This document shows, piece after piece, positions 11,271-24,184 of a stretch of DNA of 64,000 bases (position 1 is its first letter; every line of letters starts with the position of its first letter). Location of the stretch: NCBI GenBank assembly GCA_011033025.1, contig WFMF01000120.1, forward strand, positions 391,101 to 455,100, read 5' to 3'. The position numbers and the translations under genes are program-made. The notes beneath the pieces were generated by a model that was given only the letters and a program-made list of their open reading frames with translations, was not told where the DNA came from and searched no databases. The DNA comes from Beroe forskalii (Eukaryota > Ctenophora > Nuda > Beroida > Beroidae).

Positions 11271-12070
11271 AGAGGATTATCTGCCAATAAATACGCAAAA
11301 AGTGGGCGTGGCTGGTATTGGGTCAAGGAAGGTCGACACGACTTTGATAATGTGCGGAATCAGTTTCTCGTCCCAAAAACATGGGATTAGAGTACCTACA
11401 TGCCATATATCGCATTAATCTGAAAAATAGCTTTTCTACCTCAAAAATGACTTGCACAAACATGGGCGTGGCCGGTTTTGAGTCAAGGAAGGTAGATACG
11501 ACTTTTATAATGCGTGGAATCGATTTCTCGTCCCGAAAAACCTGGGTTTAGACTACCTACATGCCATACATCGAACTTCACTGAAAAATACCTTAGTGGC
11601 GGTCAAAAAATCCCATATGCAAAAAGTGGGCGTGGCCGATTTTGGGGCAAAGAAGGTAGATACGACTTTGATAATGTGCGGAATCGATTTCTCGTCCCAA
11701 AAAACATGGGTTTAGAGTACCTACATGCCATATATCGCATTAATCTGAAAAATAGCTTTTAGACCTCAAAAATGTCTTGCGCAAAAATGGGCGTGGCCGG
11801 TTTTGGGTCAAGGAAGATAGATACGACTTTGAAAGTGTTTGGAATCAATTCCCCGTCCCAAAAAACATAGGTTTAGGGTCCACACATGCCATATATCATA
11901 TTAAAACTGAATTTTCATTTTTCTCTCATAATTTCCCACGGTCGAAAAAGGGCGTGGCCCTCCTGACTTTTCCCTTCAAGGTAGCACCTTAACACTCTTT
12001 GGAGACCTTCATGGGACCCATTAGAACACATTCCAACAATAAAACCTTTGTAAATAATTTTTGCACAGAT

Positions 12071-15000
12071 GGTTTCATTTTTTCTCTTATAAAAAGAAAG
12101 TAATTGAAGTCAATAATTTGATTTGCACGTGGGTAAATAAAGCTAAATAGAATTGAATGAGACCGAATTTTAACGGACTTCCAGTAGAAAAGTCAGTGCC
12201 ATTTTACACGAAATTCAAGAATACAAACAACAGGTAATTCTAAATGCTTACTTCTATTTTTCTCATATTTGTAAAACGAAGGAGACAGCTTTTATCTCAA
12301 CAAGCATTTGTAAGGATTACAATAAAGAACTGAAATAGACACAAAAGAGATTACACTCTTCAGCAAACACGTGCAACACTCAACAGATAGGACTATAGGA
12401 CATTGCCTTAGAGCAGACATTTCACGACTTACAAACGCTGGGTTTCGAAAAGACTTCATCTTGCTTATGATGATTGATGTAGGTCAGAGCATCCAATTTG
12501 CAGATACCTAGATCATGGGTTTCAAGGGATATCTTCAACCGCGACGGTTTAAACTGCTGCAATGACCTTTTTTGAAGCATCACCAATATAATGAAAATGT
12601 AGTATATTTCAAAGTGACGTTGCTACAGGGGACTCAGGGGCTCAAACCACCGCGTAGAACAATAACCAAATCCTTTTTGTTTTGGGATTACTTACAAAAT
12701 TCCAAGGTTGTGCCAGTGTAGCAGTACGGAGACTTACATCCATCGAGGGTTCAATGAAGGAAAATATGATACATTGGTACGGACAAAATTAGAAATGACG
12801 TTAACAAGTTGATAAAATATTCATTAAGTTAGATTAAGATAAAGCTGTTCCAAAGCCAAGTTCAGGGCAAATACATTATAGCGTACACTGCAGGGCGTTT
12901 GCCAAAAGAATGGCTAATCAGAGAACTCATTATAACAAGGCAAGAATGCGCATACCGATGATCAAATTATTAAGAGAAGTTCCATTTGACTGAAAACAAT
13001 AATTTATCTTACTAAAAGCCAGGACGTACCATAATACTCATTAATGGATGGTAAAAATCAATGATTAATTTTTTGCAGCTCCACATGATGGCTGATGCTG
13101 AGAGAATTCCACAGGAATCTGGAAATATTCCTCCATCATATTATTCAGTAAACAATTAGTGCTAAGTAAGTGTGCAACTGCAAGTTGAGTCAATTAGAAA
13201 ATTTCACGATTGCGAAGTATAAGATTATTATTTGCTTTATCTGTACTATTAAAGTCTTAAAGTATATTTGCTTTAGCTGCTTTATACAGCTACCGAATGA
13301 GAAATGAGAGGATTAGCTAAGTGGACCACCATCGTGACATATTGAAACCAAATATGAAGCAATAAAGGGCCGGTGTCAGGGCGTGTCACTCCTACTTAAG
13401 GAATATGCCAAGGCGGCAAAATTTTCAAAATAATAAACGATGTTCAGTTTGAGTGCTAAATGAAAATCCATGGGCAACCCAACAAAAAATAATAATGAAT
13501 CTAAAGTGGGCAGTGGCAGATCCAGTTTAGTTTAAAAGAGTGAAGAAATAAAATACATAGACACGCGACAATCGGGCCCGAGGGCGCAGTCTGAGGTATG
13601 TAGTAATATGCATGAGTACCTGCCACCCGGGTTAGACATGCATCCCGAATTGGAAGGGTCTAAACCAAGATGGACCCGCTCATATACAGCGGACCAGTGT
13701 GCCAGCCAAGGACTGAAAACTAAACAGACTTATGTATCTAAGACACCGATGAAACGTCTGGAAGGTTCTGGAAAAGTAAAGACATTGATAAGATAGCAGC
13801 AGCTTAACAAAATTGATATAGGGGTATAAATCGAAAAGATATGGGTTTTGGCGAAACGTCAAACCCTTCTGTGGTCTGCACTATTTTGAACATTAAAAAG
13901 TGAACAAAAGTTCATAAAGTCTGATTTTGTTACCTCACTCGGGTTTCGTCAAGAACAACAACATTATGTAGCCAAATCCATAAAATCCCTGAATACATTT
14001 AATAAATGTTCCATTTCTAAAGTTAACGCCTGGGCCCTGGGCCTGGTGTTACTAATCAAACCACAACGGGTCACTCAAATTCTATTTAGGAGCGTCGGTA
14101 ACACATTGAAAATAATAATAAATTATGATAATAAATAATAATAATAAATAATAATAGCATGATAATAATGAATGATAATAAGTAATAAATTTGTTGATTA
14201 TTGTCTGTGAAAATTGAGAAGTGACGTCACAAGGCACCCTATTTCGTGAAATACAGGGGCAGGAATAATTGCAGTGGAAACATTTGATATCGAATTTCCG
14301 AGAAAAGTTACGCGCCTCTTGTTCATAAAAAGAGGGCCAAGTATGAGTATTAGAGCTCAAATTTATGTATTCAAATTTTAATTTCAGTAAAAAACAACTT
14401 CGTACATGCAGCAGAATAATGACAATTATGATAAGAAAAATATTCAGTAAAGTTAATATTTAAGTTCATATTCATTTCTTAAGTTCCTACAAAGTTGAAA
14501 GAGACAGTGGTTAATGATTATGCGGATGAGAACGCCATAATACGACGAATAAATGAAAGTAACTGCATAATAATGGGATAATTGAATAATTAAGAGGGAG
14601 ATTAAGTACTGCAGGGTGCGCGGCTACGGCCGAGAGAAGGCATGTAAGGGGTACATCCTTGACGTAAAGCCATCCCGCCAATTTTAGGCAGCACGGATTT
14701 TATTCTGAATGAGATAAGGAAATATGCTGTGTAGAATTCCTACTCCTGCGACTACACATTAAAGTTCCCAATTGGAAACAGCTGGTTTTATCGGTGTAAC
14801 TGTAACCCATATTTTTGAACGTCATGTACAATCGATGAAGGACGCACTTTACTAGCCATACGTTGCATGGGCCCCTTTGTGCCCGTATCCCAACCAATAA
14901 AATTTATCTCACTAAATTGATGTACTTTTCTTTCTATGCGGTTTATCGATCTATCACTACCCGCAGGACTGAACACTCAAGTACCTTTTTGATAATAATA

Positions 15001-16599
15001 AATTAACACCATTTTAAAAAAATAAACTTGTTCCAGAGATGAGAATTGATATGAGAAATTAAGAGCAGAATAATATGTGGATTTATTTGTCCAGGCTCCA
15101 AAAATACAAGCCTCAGAGCACAGATAAATGTTTTATCGATTCAATTGACACTTAAAAACATTTTAGTTCTAAAAATACTCTCCATTTAATCAAAAACATA
15201 ATTAAGAAGAACGTACAAAATAAGAAGTAGGTTGGAAATGTTACATGAGCATACAGTTACTTGCATAATCATGAAAATATGTTTTTGGAATAAGCGGAAA
15301 CAACCTTCGGATTCAAATACACAAAGAAGAGCTTCATTAAAATGGGCATCCAAACGTCTGGATCTAATGCAATGATGGGATTAAATGAGCTCAAATGCTG
15401 ATACATGACGTCATCATCGGGTGCTCTCAAATTGATTTTTAATGAAAAGTAAATTTTTGCATATTCCTAGAGATGGAACAGCTCGAGAGTGGTTAATGAA
15501 GTTATCCCACACGACTTAAAGGGTTGATTATAACGATTTTAATAACAGGAAAAACCAAGGGATTTGAGTTGCCATGGTTAACATCAAGAGGGCCCTGGAA
15601 CACCCTATCTCCGACCCCTTCACTAGAATTATATGCATATTCTGGAAATGGATTAATGAATAAGTCCAGATGAAATACTAATAAACACTAAAAAAAGTAC
15701 CGCCAGAAAATTTGAGTTTTGTCTACGTGCAGATATCAACCAATCCCGTTTCAAAGGGATAAAGGGGTTCCTTAGGCATGAAAATGAAATGGTTTAAGGG
15801 TGAGGTATTGCAAATCCGAAGTGGAGTGGATTCGATTGCAGAGTGAAGCATAGTGAGAATAATGTCAACTGTCAAGCGGACATGTCATTTTCAAGTACGA
15901 AATAAGTTCCAAAAAGGAGAAAATGAGAAAGGGTTTGGTTGTTGGTGATATTTGAATGGACTATCCATTTAATAAAATAAAACTAACCTTGCTCATAAGG
16001 CACCTAGACGCATGTTTGAAGTATTTTCAAAGGAGAAATCTGAGTGTTGAAACATCTAGGAGTCACTCAGGAAGAGATAAAACCTTCTCCATTTCCCTTC
16101 AACCTCCATCCAGGTTCTGTGGACACTTCCATATATGACCAGCCTTTTCCTTTGCTTCTGTAGGGAAGACAATCCTCCAGTTCACAAAACATGCTGCTTT
16201 CATATGGACCTATATAAGATTATTAAAGTTAAGGAATTCAGTTTAAAATTCTTATTCTAGACATAAAAATATCATAATAAATCTTAAAACTTTCAAATTT
16301 AAAACAGATCTTAGCAACCAGTTAAATATAATAAATTCTTTATTTTAAAGTTGTATCAATAAATCCCTTTATCCAGTCATACCAGCCCCTGTTAGGTTAA
16401 CTTAATTATGAACAGCTGCAGTGGAGTATACACGGTCAATACCGCAGACCTCTCGACAACAAAGCAAGCCATACAGTTTAAGTGAAAAGAACACACGTTG
16501 CCATGGTGAACAACATTCTAACATGTAATCCTAGTAATAACTTGAGCGTGTTGTTTTAGAAGCGTCGTATTATTTACTCTCCCCTTTTTTATTCCTTGC
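12071..16599. other. Long AT-rich intergenic stretch, no gene seen
   Basis: About 4.5 kb with no reading frame carrying a recognisable motif. It holds an (ATA/ATAA)n-type microsatellite at about 14108-14195 and a small palindromic word, gcctgggccctgggcc, near 14030. Frames of 60-92 codons here have no family features and are treated as chance. Confidence 0.45.
14108..14195. repeat. AT-rich trinucleotide/tetranucleotide microsatellite
   Basis: Runs of aataata, ataaataata and gataataat units, imperfect, about 90 bp. Confidence 0.85.
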
Positions 16600-16762
16600 A
16601 GACTTATTGAATTGTGGACTTATTGCAGGCTTATTGCAAACTTATTGCAGACTTATTCCTTCATCCTTGCAGACTTATTGCAGGCTTATTGCAAACTTAT
16701 TGCATTGTGGACTTACTGTGGACGTATTGCGGACTTATTGTATCTTATTGCAAGTACCTTGG
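16598..16762. repeat. ~12-bp minisatellite
   Basis: About a dozen copies of gcagacttatt / gcaggcttatt / gtggacttatt words. A longer internal block (gcagacttattgcaggctta) is itself duplicated. The array produces short leucine/tyrosine-rich frames that are not genes. Confidence 0.85.
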
Positions 16763-16919
16763 TGAGAATGAATATTGGCATTTGGCAATCCTTGTTTGCT
16801 TTTAATTGCAAAATCATTTAATACAAATTATTGGGTAAGATTATTGCATTGATGCGGGGACATTTACTGACATTTTAACTGGACAGGCTAATTGCATTGA
16901 ATTTCAACTATATGCAATG

Positions 16920-17000
16920 GTTGGGGTCTGTGTTTAGGTTAGGGTGTAGGTTATGGTTAGGGTCTGGGTTATGGTTAGGGTCAAGGGTTTGGGTTAGATA
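16920..17000. repeat. Degenerate interstitial telomere-like repeat
   Basis: Repeated gttagggt, gggttatggttagggtc and ggtttgggttag words, imperfect copies of the TTAGGG motif found at most animal chromosome ends. Short and diverged, so an interstitial relic rather than a chromosome end. Confidence 0.55.
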
Positions 17001-17932
17001 AGAGTATATGGTCAGGAGACGGACAGAGAGATTAAGTGCCGTGTGGTAAAATGTCGGAGTTCAAAAGTCGGGCCCCCATATCTGTATCATTGAGGAATTT
17101 GAATCCTATGCCTAGCTAAGAATATTCCTATTTACAAACCACAGAACAGAAGTGCATTAATAGTGCTCTGGTCAGTTAAAAGTGAACAATAGGTACATGC
17201 CATGAGCTCTTGATGAAATTAAAGTTCCATGACCAAATGAATATAGGAGGACTAAATTGAGTTACTAATAACTTAAATTTACGGCCTTGAGAATAAACAA
17301 AGATCTAAAGATACATATTTTTTTCGCATTCATGAGTTTTATTTTATGTTTCAAACTTTACATAGCTTTTGATCCTACTTCTTATTTGACTATTTGACTG
17401 TTGCATCGCATATTATTTTGTCAACGCTCAACTATCTTTGGGCTGCAAAATAATCAGTGTGACTTTAAATGCACCCAACTTACTGGCCCATATACAACAA
17501 TTAATTAAAGGACCAGAAATTCTTAATTAATTAAGAAATTGCGTAATACACTCAGACTCCATGCATCACTTCGTTTCTCAGTAAGATCCACAAGCTAACA
17601 CACACTATTGCTATCATTGGAAACCACATGGGATTTGCAGATGTATATAATGATCACATTAGTAGGGAGTCGCACACAAAACCTAGCTCTGTCTAATGAC
17701 GTCAGTATCATGGTTTAGAGTTAGGGAATTGCTGGAGTTAACCCTCCCACGTTTTGTTTAGTACCAATGTACACAGCCCCTCTGATTGGTATTATGCATG
17801 AAGGCTGGTGTAGGGCACAAGCCCTCATTATTGGTTTGTTTCGTCATTGTTTGCAGTTGCTCAGTTGCTGACTGCTTAGTGATGTACTGCAGTGGTAACA
17901 GCTGGAGTACCCGCTGGCAGCTAGGACTCTGT

Positions 17933-19250
17933 TATACCATGTGTACATTAGACCAGGTATACCATGTGTACATTAGACCAGGTATACCATGTGTACATTA
18001 GACCAGGTATACCATGTGTACATTAGACCAGGTATACCATGTGCACATTAGACCAGGTATACCATGTGTACATTAGACCAGGTATACCATGTGTACATTA
18101 TACCAGATATACCATGTGTACACTAGAACAGGTATACCATGTGTACATTAGACCATGTATACCATGTGTACATTAGACCAGGTATACCATGTTAACATTA
18201 GACCAGGTATACCATGTCTACATTAGACCAGGTATACCATGTGTACATTAGACCAGGTATAGTGTATACCATGTGTATATTAGACCAGGTATACCATGTG
18301 TACATTAGACCAGGTATACCATGTGTACATTAGACCAGGTATACCATGTGTACATTAGACCAGGTATACCATGTGTACACTAGACCAGGTATACCATGTG
18401 TACATTAGACCAGGTATACCATGTGTACATTAGACCAGGTATACCATGTGTACATTAGACCAGGTATACCATGTGTACATTAGACCAGGTATACCATGTG
18501 TACATTAGACCAGGTATACCATGTGTACATTAGACCAGGTATACCATGTGTACATTAGACCAGGTATACCATGTGTACATTAGACCAGGCATACCAGGTA
18601 TGTGTACATTAGACCAGGTATACCATGTGTACATTAGACCAGGTATACCATGTGTACATTAGACCAGGTATACCATGTATACATTAGACCAGGTAAACCA
18701 TGTGTACATTAGACCAGGTATACCATGTGTACATTAGACCAGGTATACCATGTGTACATTAGACCAGGTATACCATGTGTACATTAGACCAGGTATACCA
18801 TGTGTACATTAGACCAGGTATACCATGTGTACATTAGACCAGGTATACCATGTGTACATTAGACCAGGTATACCATGTGTACATTACACCAGGTATACCA
18901 TGTGTACATTAGACCAGGTATACCATGTGTACATTAGACCAGGTATACCATGTGTACATTAGACCAGGTATACCATGTGTACATTAGACCAGGTATACCA
19001 TGTGTACATTAGACCAGGTATACCATGTGTACATTAGACCAGGTATACCATGTGTACACTAGACCAGGTATATCATGTGTACATAAGACCAGGCATACCA
19101 AGTGTACATTAGACCAGGTATACCATGTGTACACTAGACCAGGTATACCATGTGTACACTAGACCTTCAGGCATACCATTTGTACATTAGACCAAGATGT
19201 GGAATAGACCAGGTATATCATTGTACATAAGACCAGGCATACCAAGTGTA
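17933..19250. repeat. 25-bp minisatellite, about 50 copies
   Basis: Tandem units of 25 bp containing gtataccatgtgtacatt followed by agaccag. Most units from 18260 to 19080 are nearly identical; the right edge (about 19090-19250) decays into variants with caagtgtac and missing blocks. An insertion-bearing variant lies at about 18258-18270. The period is not a multiple of three, so the array does not encode a regular peptide in one frame. Confidence 0.95.
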
Positions 19251-20017
19251 CCAGGTACCATAGCTAGGAAAGAGGCAAACCCACTAGACCAGGTATATAT
19301 ACCCATGAGAGGCTCATCTGTGCACCCAGGAATGCAGGTTGGGTGTCAAATCCCTCAAGGTCTCGGTCCCTTGATGAGGATCGAAATTTCTTCAATTCAT
19401 TTCCAGCGAAGAGTCTATTTGCATTGCCCCGGAGTACCTGTCATGGGTTGCAACCTGAGTACCAGCTATCAAATGAGCAGCTGACTGTTTGCCTTCTGTC
19501 AGTGCTGACAACGTGAGTCGCGCCTAATTCCCGGACTTTAGTGCAGTAATGGTGTACTCGTCTAGTCCGCCGTTAAATTAAGTTAATTTACTCGCTTAAA
19601 GTTAATTTCACGGAATTTAGCTTCATTCTAAGGAGTGGTGGGATTCATTAATATAATATTTCATATGCATAATACAAAACGCCGTCATGAAGTAAAGAAG
19701 TAGGTAAATAGGTTTAGCCGCTCATTGAATACTAGCATGTTAGTCAATATTCAGCCAACTGGACATCATACCTTTGAGTTCGAATATGACTGTTTTCTTG
19801 CTTGACTGTTTTCTTGCTTTGATAATTTCACGTTAATTCCTGGATAAGTGAAATGAATACTTAAATCAATCCATAGTAAAGATAGATCAACTATTGGCCT
19901 ATCAAATGCTTTTCTCGATGATTTCAGCCCGATCATCCTGATTAAAATCTGGGGGTATCTCCCTCATGATACTATCCTATTATGTCCAAAGTACACAGGT
20001 GTTGCCATTTCAGTGTG

Positions 20018-20190
20018 TTAGATGTATCAGGTGTTAGGTATTTAGATATGAATTGTACTATAATATGTACTGGAAGGAAAGGCATCAGGTGTTAGGTATC
20101 AAGATATGAATTCTACTTTTGCGTAGTGGTAGGAGAGGCATCTGGTGTCAGGTATCTAGATATGGATTGTACTGGAAGGAGAGGCTCAAC
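20018..20190. repeat. Three-copy ~65-bp tandem repeat
   Basis: Three imperfect copies of a block starting ggtgttaggtat, then agatatgaattgtact and ending aggagaggc. No coding potential. Confidence 0.7.
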
Positions 20191-20782
20191 ACAAGTTCAT
20201 ATTTGTTTTCAGCAAGACTCTGATTGGTTTGCTAGGATCAATTCTTACATCAGACAATAACCAAACTAAAAACATTTCTCTGATGAATCCTTGCGCTGTA
20301 TAATACCTGATGTGATTATACTTTTATTTCATTACACTTTTGCGAACACGCCTGTGGCTCACTATTCTGCCAAACAGATGAGTGCTGAGACCGGACATCC
20401 TCTAATACCAGACAATAGCAGGCTGATGATCAACACTATAATAATATGCAAATATCCAGTAGGCCGGTAAACAGGTTACTTAACTAAGCAGCAAGGAGGC
20501 CCCTTATACTGCACAGTGCAGATCACTGCCTGGCGGAGGGTTTGTAGTAGTTGTTGACTTGGCGCTCTGTTTACTTAGTTTTACTTGATAGTTTACTGAC
20601 TACTTAGTTTTAACTTGACATGGAAAGTCACTCAATCGTCCTATAAAGCTATTTAATAGGATTTCGTTTATTTGTAAAATCATGTGCGCTCAATCGAAGT
20701 GTCCCGACTTTCGATCGCACAGACCAGTCAGTAGTCACCCCTACAGTGAGCACCACAAAGGGCTGCTTAGGTACAGCTAAAC

Positions 20783-23667
20783 ATGGCATATCGCATGGAC
20801 AGAAAACCTGGTCAGTCACTTTGTGACATCTTCCACCGTGGAGTGCCCACATTCGAGGAGCTCAGGAACAGTGAGTTTTATCAGAATGAACAGAGTGAAT
20901 TGAAACACAAATAACAACAGTCCTTGGAATTAATAATAATGACACCCTTGAAGAATTTAGGAGTTTCACAAATCATCTCAAAACCATGAATTATAAAATA
21001 ATTAGAATTCAATACTTGTATGATGTATCAAAAGACGCTGACAGCCAATGTAACCGAGAGATTAAGCCTTGCAATGTAATATCCCCGTTAAACTCCACTC
21101 TCCCCCCAGACTACCCTCCCGAGTACATCCCAATGATGGTGGTGGGAGCCCTCACCGCTCTAGCCAGCGTCCTAATCCTGGGGGTGGTGGTGAGGAAGCA
21201 CCTGCCTTACACAAGGGGCGCAGCCGCCCTCAACGCCATCAGAACACTGCCAATACTGGGGGCTTTCACGGTAAGCCATCTGGGGAGGTCTCTCGTGATG
21301 CATTGGCTTGACACCAACTCTTGAAACTCATACAATCATTTTACCATCACGTTCTAATTCGTGTCTCATGTCCATCAGTTGTTCGCTGTTACGAGTTTCG
21401 CTGGTATGATGTCACCTAGAAGCGCTCAGTTTCTCTACCTAGTTGCACATTCGTAAGTACTGCTAGATCAGCATAATGGGATACATATGCTCCCAGTACA
21501 TTACAATGTGAGGCAAGATAAGGCCCTGAGGCCTGAATGTGATACTTTGTGGGTGAAAAGAATGAGTAATAGAAGATGTGCTATTGTAATCTATAAAACA
21601 CAGTACAAAGTTGCAGCTAATAGACCAGGTCATGTCTCCGGGGTTTAAAATAAAATTATATCTAAAATATAGGTATAATTATGCAAATTAAAATCATGCA
21701 TTCAAGTGTAACACATATTCTAGGGTAATTTTCTAGGGTAATTTTCTAGGGTAATATTCTAGGGTAATTTTCTAGGGTAATTTTCTAGGGTAATATTCTA
21801 GGGTAATATTCTAGGGTAATATTCTAGGGTAATATTCTAGGGTAATATTCTAGGGTAATATTCTAGGGTAATATTCTAGGGTAATTTTCTAATTCCATTA
21901 GGATAGTCATTCTATTAGGATAGTCATAAGCCACTTATTATAATTAAGTCTCATTCTAAAACAGTTGGTTAATCTAATAAACTACTAAATATCATGTTCA
22001 TTGTGTGCAGGTTTGAGGCGTGCTGTATCCAGTTTTTCTATGAAAACATCATCAGCCACCTGAGAGTGAATGGGTTCTTTGACAACAGCCCCAAGCTGCA
22101 CCTCCAAGTGCCACCTTGTTGCTGCTTCCTCCCCTGTCTGCCTAAGATGGCCGCTAATTTGTAAGTTCCCCAACAGTACAACAAGAGGCGTGCATATCAC
22201 AACATTATTACCAGAAGGTACAGAGCGAACCCTCGGATCGGATCGGATTTGTTATAAAGACAACGTCTTTCCATGTGACATAATCTAGAAAACTTCCAGA
22301 TTGAATTCTATCTCTTGAACATGGACATTTGAGTATGAGCTACCTACGTCTTCTGCTATTGTAAATTCGAAACTTCATAACAATCCTTTGTAGTAGAAAT
22401 TGACTTTTTGAGTCGTTTGAAATAATCCAAAGATTGAAATTACTTAACACAACTGTCTCTCCAAATTCTAACAAATCCCCCAGGGAGAGCGTCAAGAAGC
22501 TAAGGATGGGCATAATAGCAACCATCATACTGCAGTGCGGCCTGGAGACCTTCATCCTAATGCGGACCATGGAATGCAAGTTCAGGGTGGTAGGAAAATA
22601 CGCCTTCGTGATAGACGGTCTCAGCTTACTGGTGTTCTTTTTCGGTATATGGGCTCTCATCGTATTCTACCGATCAGGTAGGAAGGAGTTTCACTGACCT
22701 AGTTTGTTTTGCAAATCGTAGGCAAGACTAAATAACTTTGAAACAATAAGTGTTAAGATTTTATTGCCATTAGGATTAGGATAAACGCTTTGTATTATCT
22801 ATGGATAAATTGCATTGGCTCTGTAGTTTTCTAAACTATTTCTAACCAGGACGGAGTATTCTGGACCAGTACCATTACACCTTCAAGTTTGTTATCTTCA
22901 AGATGATGATAGGCATCTCCAAGTTGTCAGTCAAAGTGCTGACTCTGCTTGCTGACATGTCAATGATTGACGGGTACAGCGTGACACTGAACAATGGAGA
23001 TGTGACGGTGCTCATTCTTAGTGCTAGAGCCAGAGTGAGATGTACGTATTACGGTGATGGAAATAGTTCATTTTAATAATCCTGAATTGCGATCCCTAAG
23101 CTCTTTTAAGCCACTGCTCCTAGAGCCCCATGAAATTATTCGTATGCCTGGGGCTTAAATTTGCCTTAAATATCAATAATAATTTCCTCAGTTTGGGCTA
23201 ACTTCGTGACGATAATATGCTCGACATTGCTACTCCTGATCACGTTTGGGAAATACAAGAAGTCAGACTACGCTCCCTGGGTTGACCACAAGAAGGAGCT
23301 CCAGATGAACAACATGAGTTATTTTCCGGTACGCAAAACCCTAGAAGTAGAAACGGAACCTAAAAGCCCAGAGATGGAAGCTAGGAGCCCAGAGCAATTA
23401 ACGGCAATCGAGCCTACCAAGGAAGGGTCAGTGGAGTCCACCGAGGAACTCCTTCATAAACATAAACGTACGGACAATGAAAACTCCACCGAGAGTGACT
23501 CGGAGTCGTTAGAAGCAATATTAGAGCCGCAAGAACTGATAGTTAAAGAGGATGAACAAGTTCAGACATCAAGTACTGCAACGTCCCCCTTGCTATCAGC
23601 GACTTTCATTCCTCTCCAAAATAACCATGATATTCCGACAGAGGAAATAGTCATTTATGTGGATTGA
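20783..23667 (+). CDS. SLC51A-like: Organic solute transporter alpha-like membrane protein (seven coding exons)
   Basis: Coding exons: 20783-20870, 21110-21270, 21379-21452, 22011-22160, 22484-22677, 22850-23041 and 23192-23667. Every intron is GT-AG and all phases join, giving 444 residues. Seven hydrophobic helices are visible, the first at about 36-57 and the last at about 290-308, as in the OST-alpha (SLC51A) family. The cysteine cluster CCCFLPC at 144-150 corresponds to the cysteine-rich palmitoylation-type motif typical of OST-alpha. Vertebrate OST-alpha pairs with OST-beta to export bile acids and steroid conjugates across the basolateral membrane; invertebrate members are less understood and the substrate here is unknown. 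The tail after helix 7 is about 130 residues, acidic and rich in Ser/Glu, longer than in mammals. The first exon is supported by gtgagt, the phase match and the PTFEELRN sequence; an alternative first ATG at 20986 would retain 21110's acceptor as coding. No partner beta subunit is in the window. Confidence 0.85.
21719..21893. repeat. 13-bp minisatellite in the third intron of the OST-alpha gene
   Basis: About 13-14 head-to-tail copies of attctagggtaat with two alternating variants (ttttct / atattct). It lies wholly in the 21453-22010 intron and keeps clear of the splice sites. Confidence 0.9.
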
Positions 23668-24018
23668 AATGAACAGAGCCCGCATATAGGTGAAACAAAT
23701 GGAGTATACATTCTAAAATTCAGTGCTTTCAAGCACGTGTTTGCTAACGAATTCAACGCGTTGTTATCTTCATCTAATTATTTTATCACTACTATTACTG
23801 ACATGGATTGATCAAATTGCAGTTCTTCTGTACTGTGGTTCGTAGATAAAGATATGTAATCATTCAAAAATAGTCATGCCTTTAAGTTTTATTCTTCAAA
23901 GTGCTACAGTCTACAATAAGGGGTTATTTGTAAACCCGAACACATACTGATACTCAAGATTACCTTACAATTCTAAGTACTTGTTAAGGAGTTTGCTATT
24001 CATAATACTATAACCGTG

Positions 24019-24184
24019 GTGTCTCGACCTCTGGAGGTGCGGCGTATTACGCCGCGCTTGGGTACTTTTCGAGGCGCTGACATGTTTTTCATTATCATAG
24101 GATTAAAAAGTACATTTGCACGCTGTGTCGCACTAAAAGTACCCAAGCGCGGCGTAATACGTCGCGCGTAAAAAGGTTGAGACC
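24019..24184. mobile_element. ~166-bp MITE-like inverted repeat
   Basis: The left arm holds gtctcgacct then gcggcgtattacgccgcgc and ttgggtactttt. The right arm returns aaaagtacccaa, gcgcggcgtaatacg and aggttgagac. The loop is about 45 bp. It lies about 350 bp downstream of the OST-alpha stop codon. No target duplication is clear. Confidence 0.75.

Larger units (their letters stand above)
7482..12070. mobile_element. 4.6-kb foldback element with arms of ~165-bp repeats
   Basis: The left end atctgtgcaaaaattattta is matched in reverse complement at the right end (ttgcacagat at 12061-12070). The arms are homologous over about 7482-8183 plus 9393-9720 on the left and about 11280-12070 on the right. 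Each arm contains several tandem copies of a ~165-bp unit with the blocks ggccacgcccatttttg, gcgatatatggcatgtaggt and gggacgagaaatcgattcc. The outermost part of each arm is unique (ggtgctaccttgaaggg and complement). About 1.5 kb of non-repeated DNA lies between the arms and contains no recognisable transposase. The structure fits a Foldback-type non-autonomous transposon. A 1.2-kb secondary element interrupts the left arm. Confidence 0.8.
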
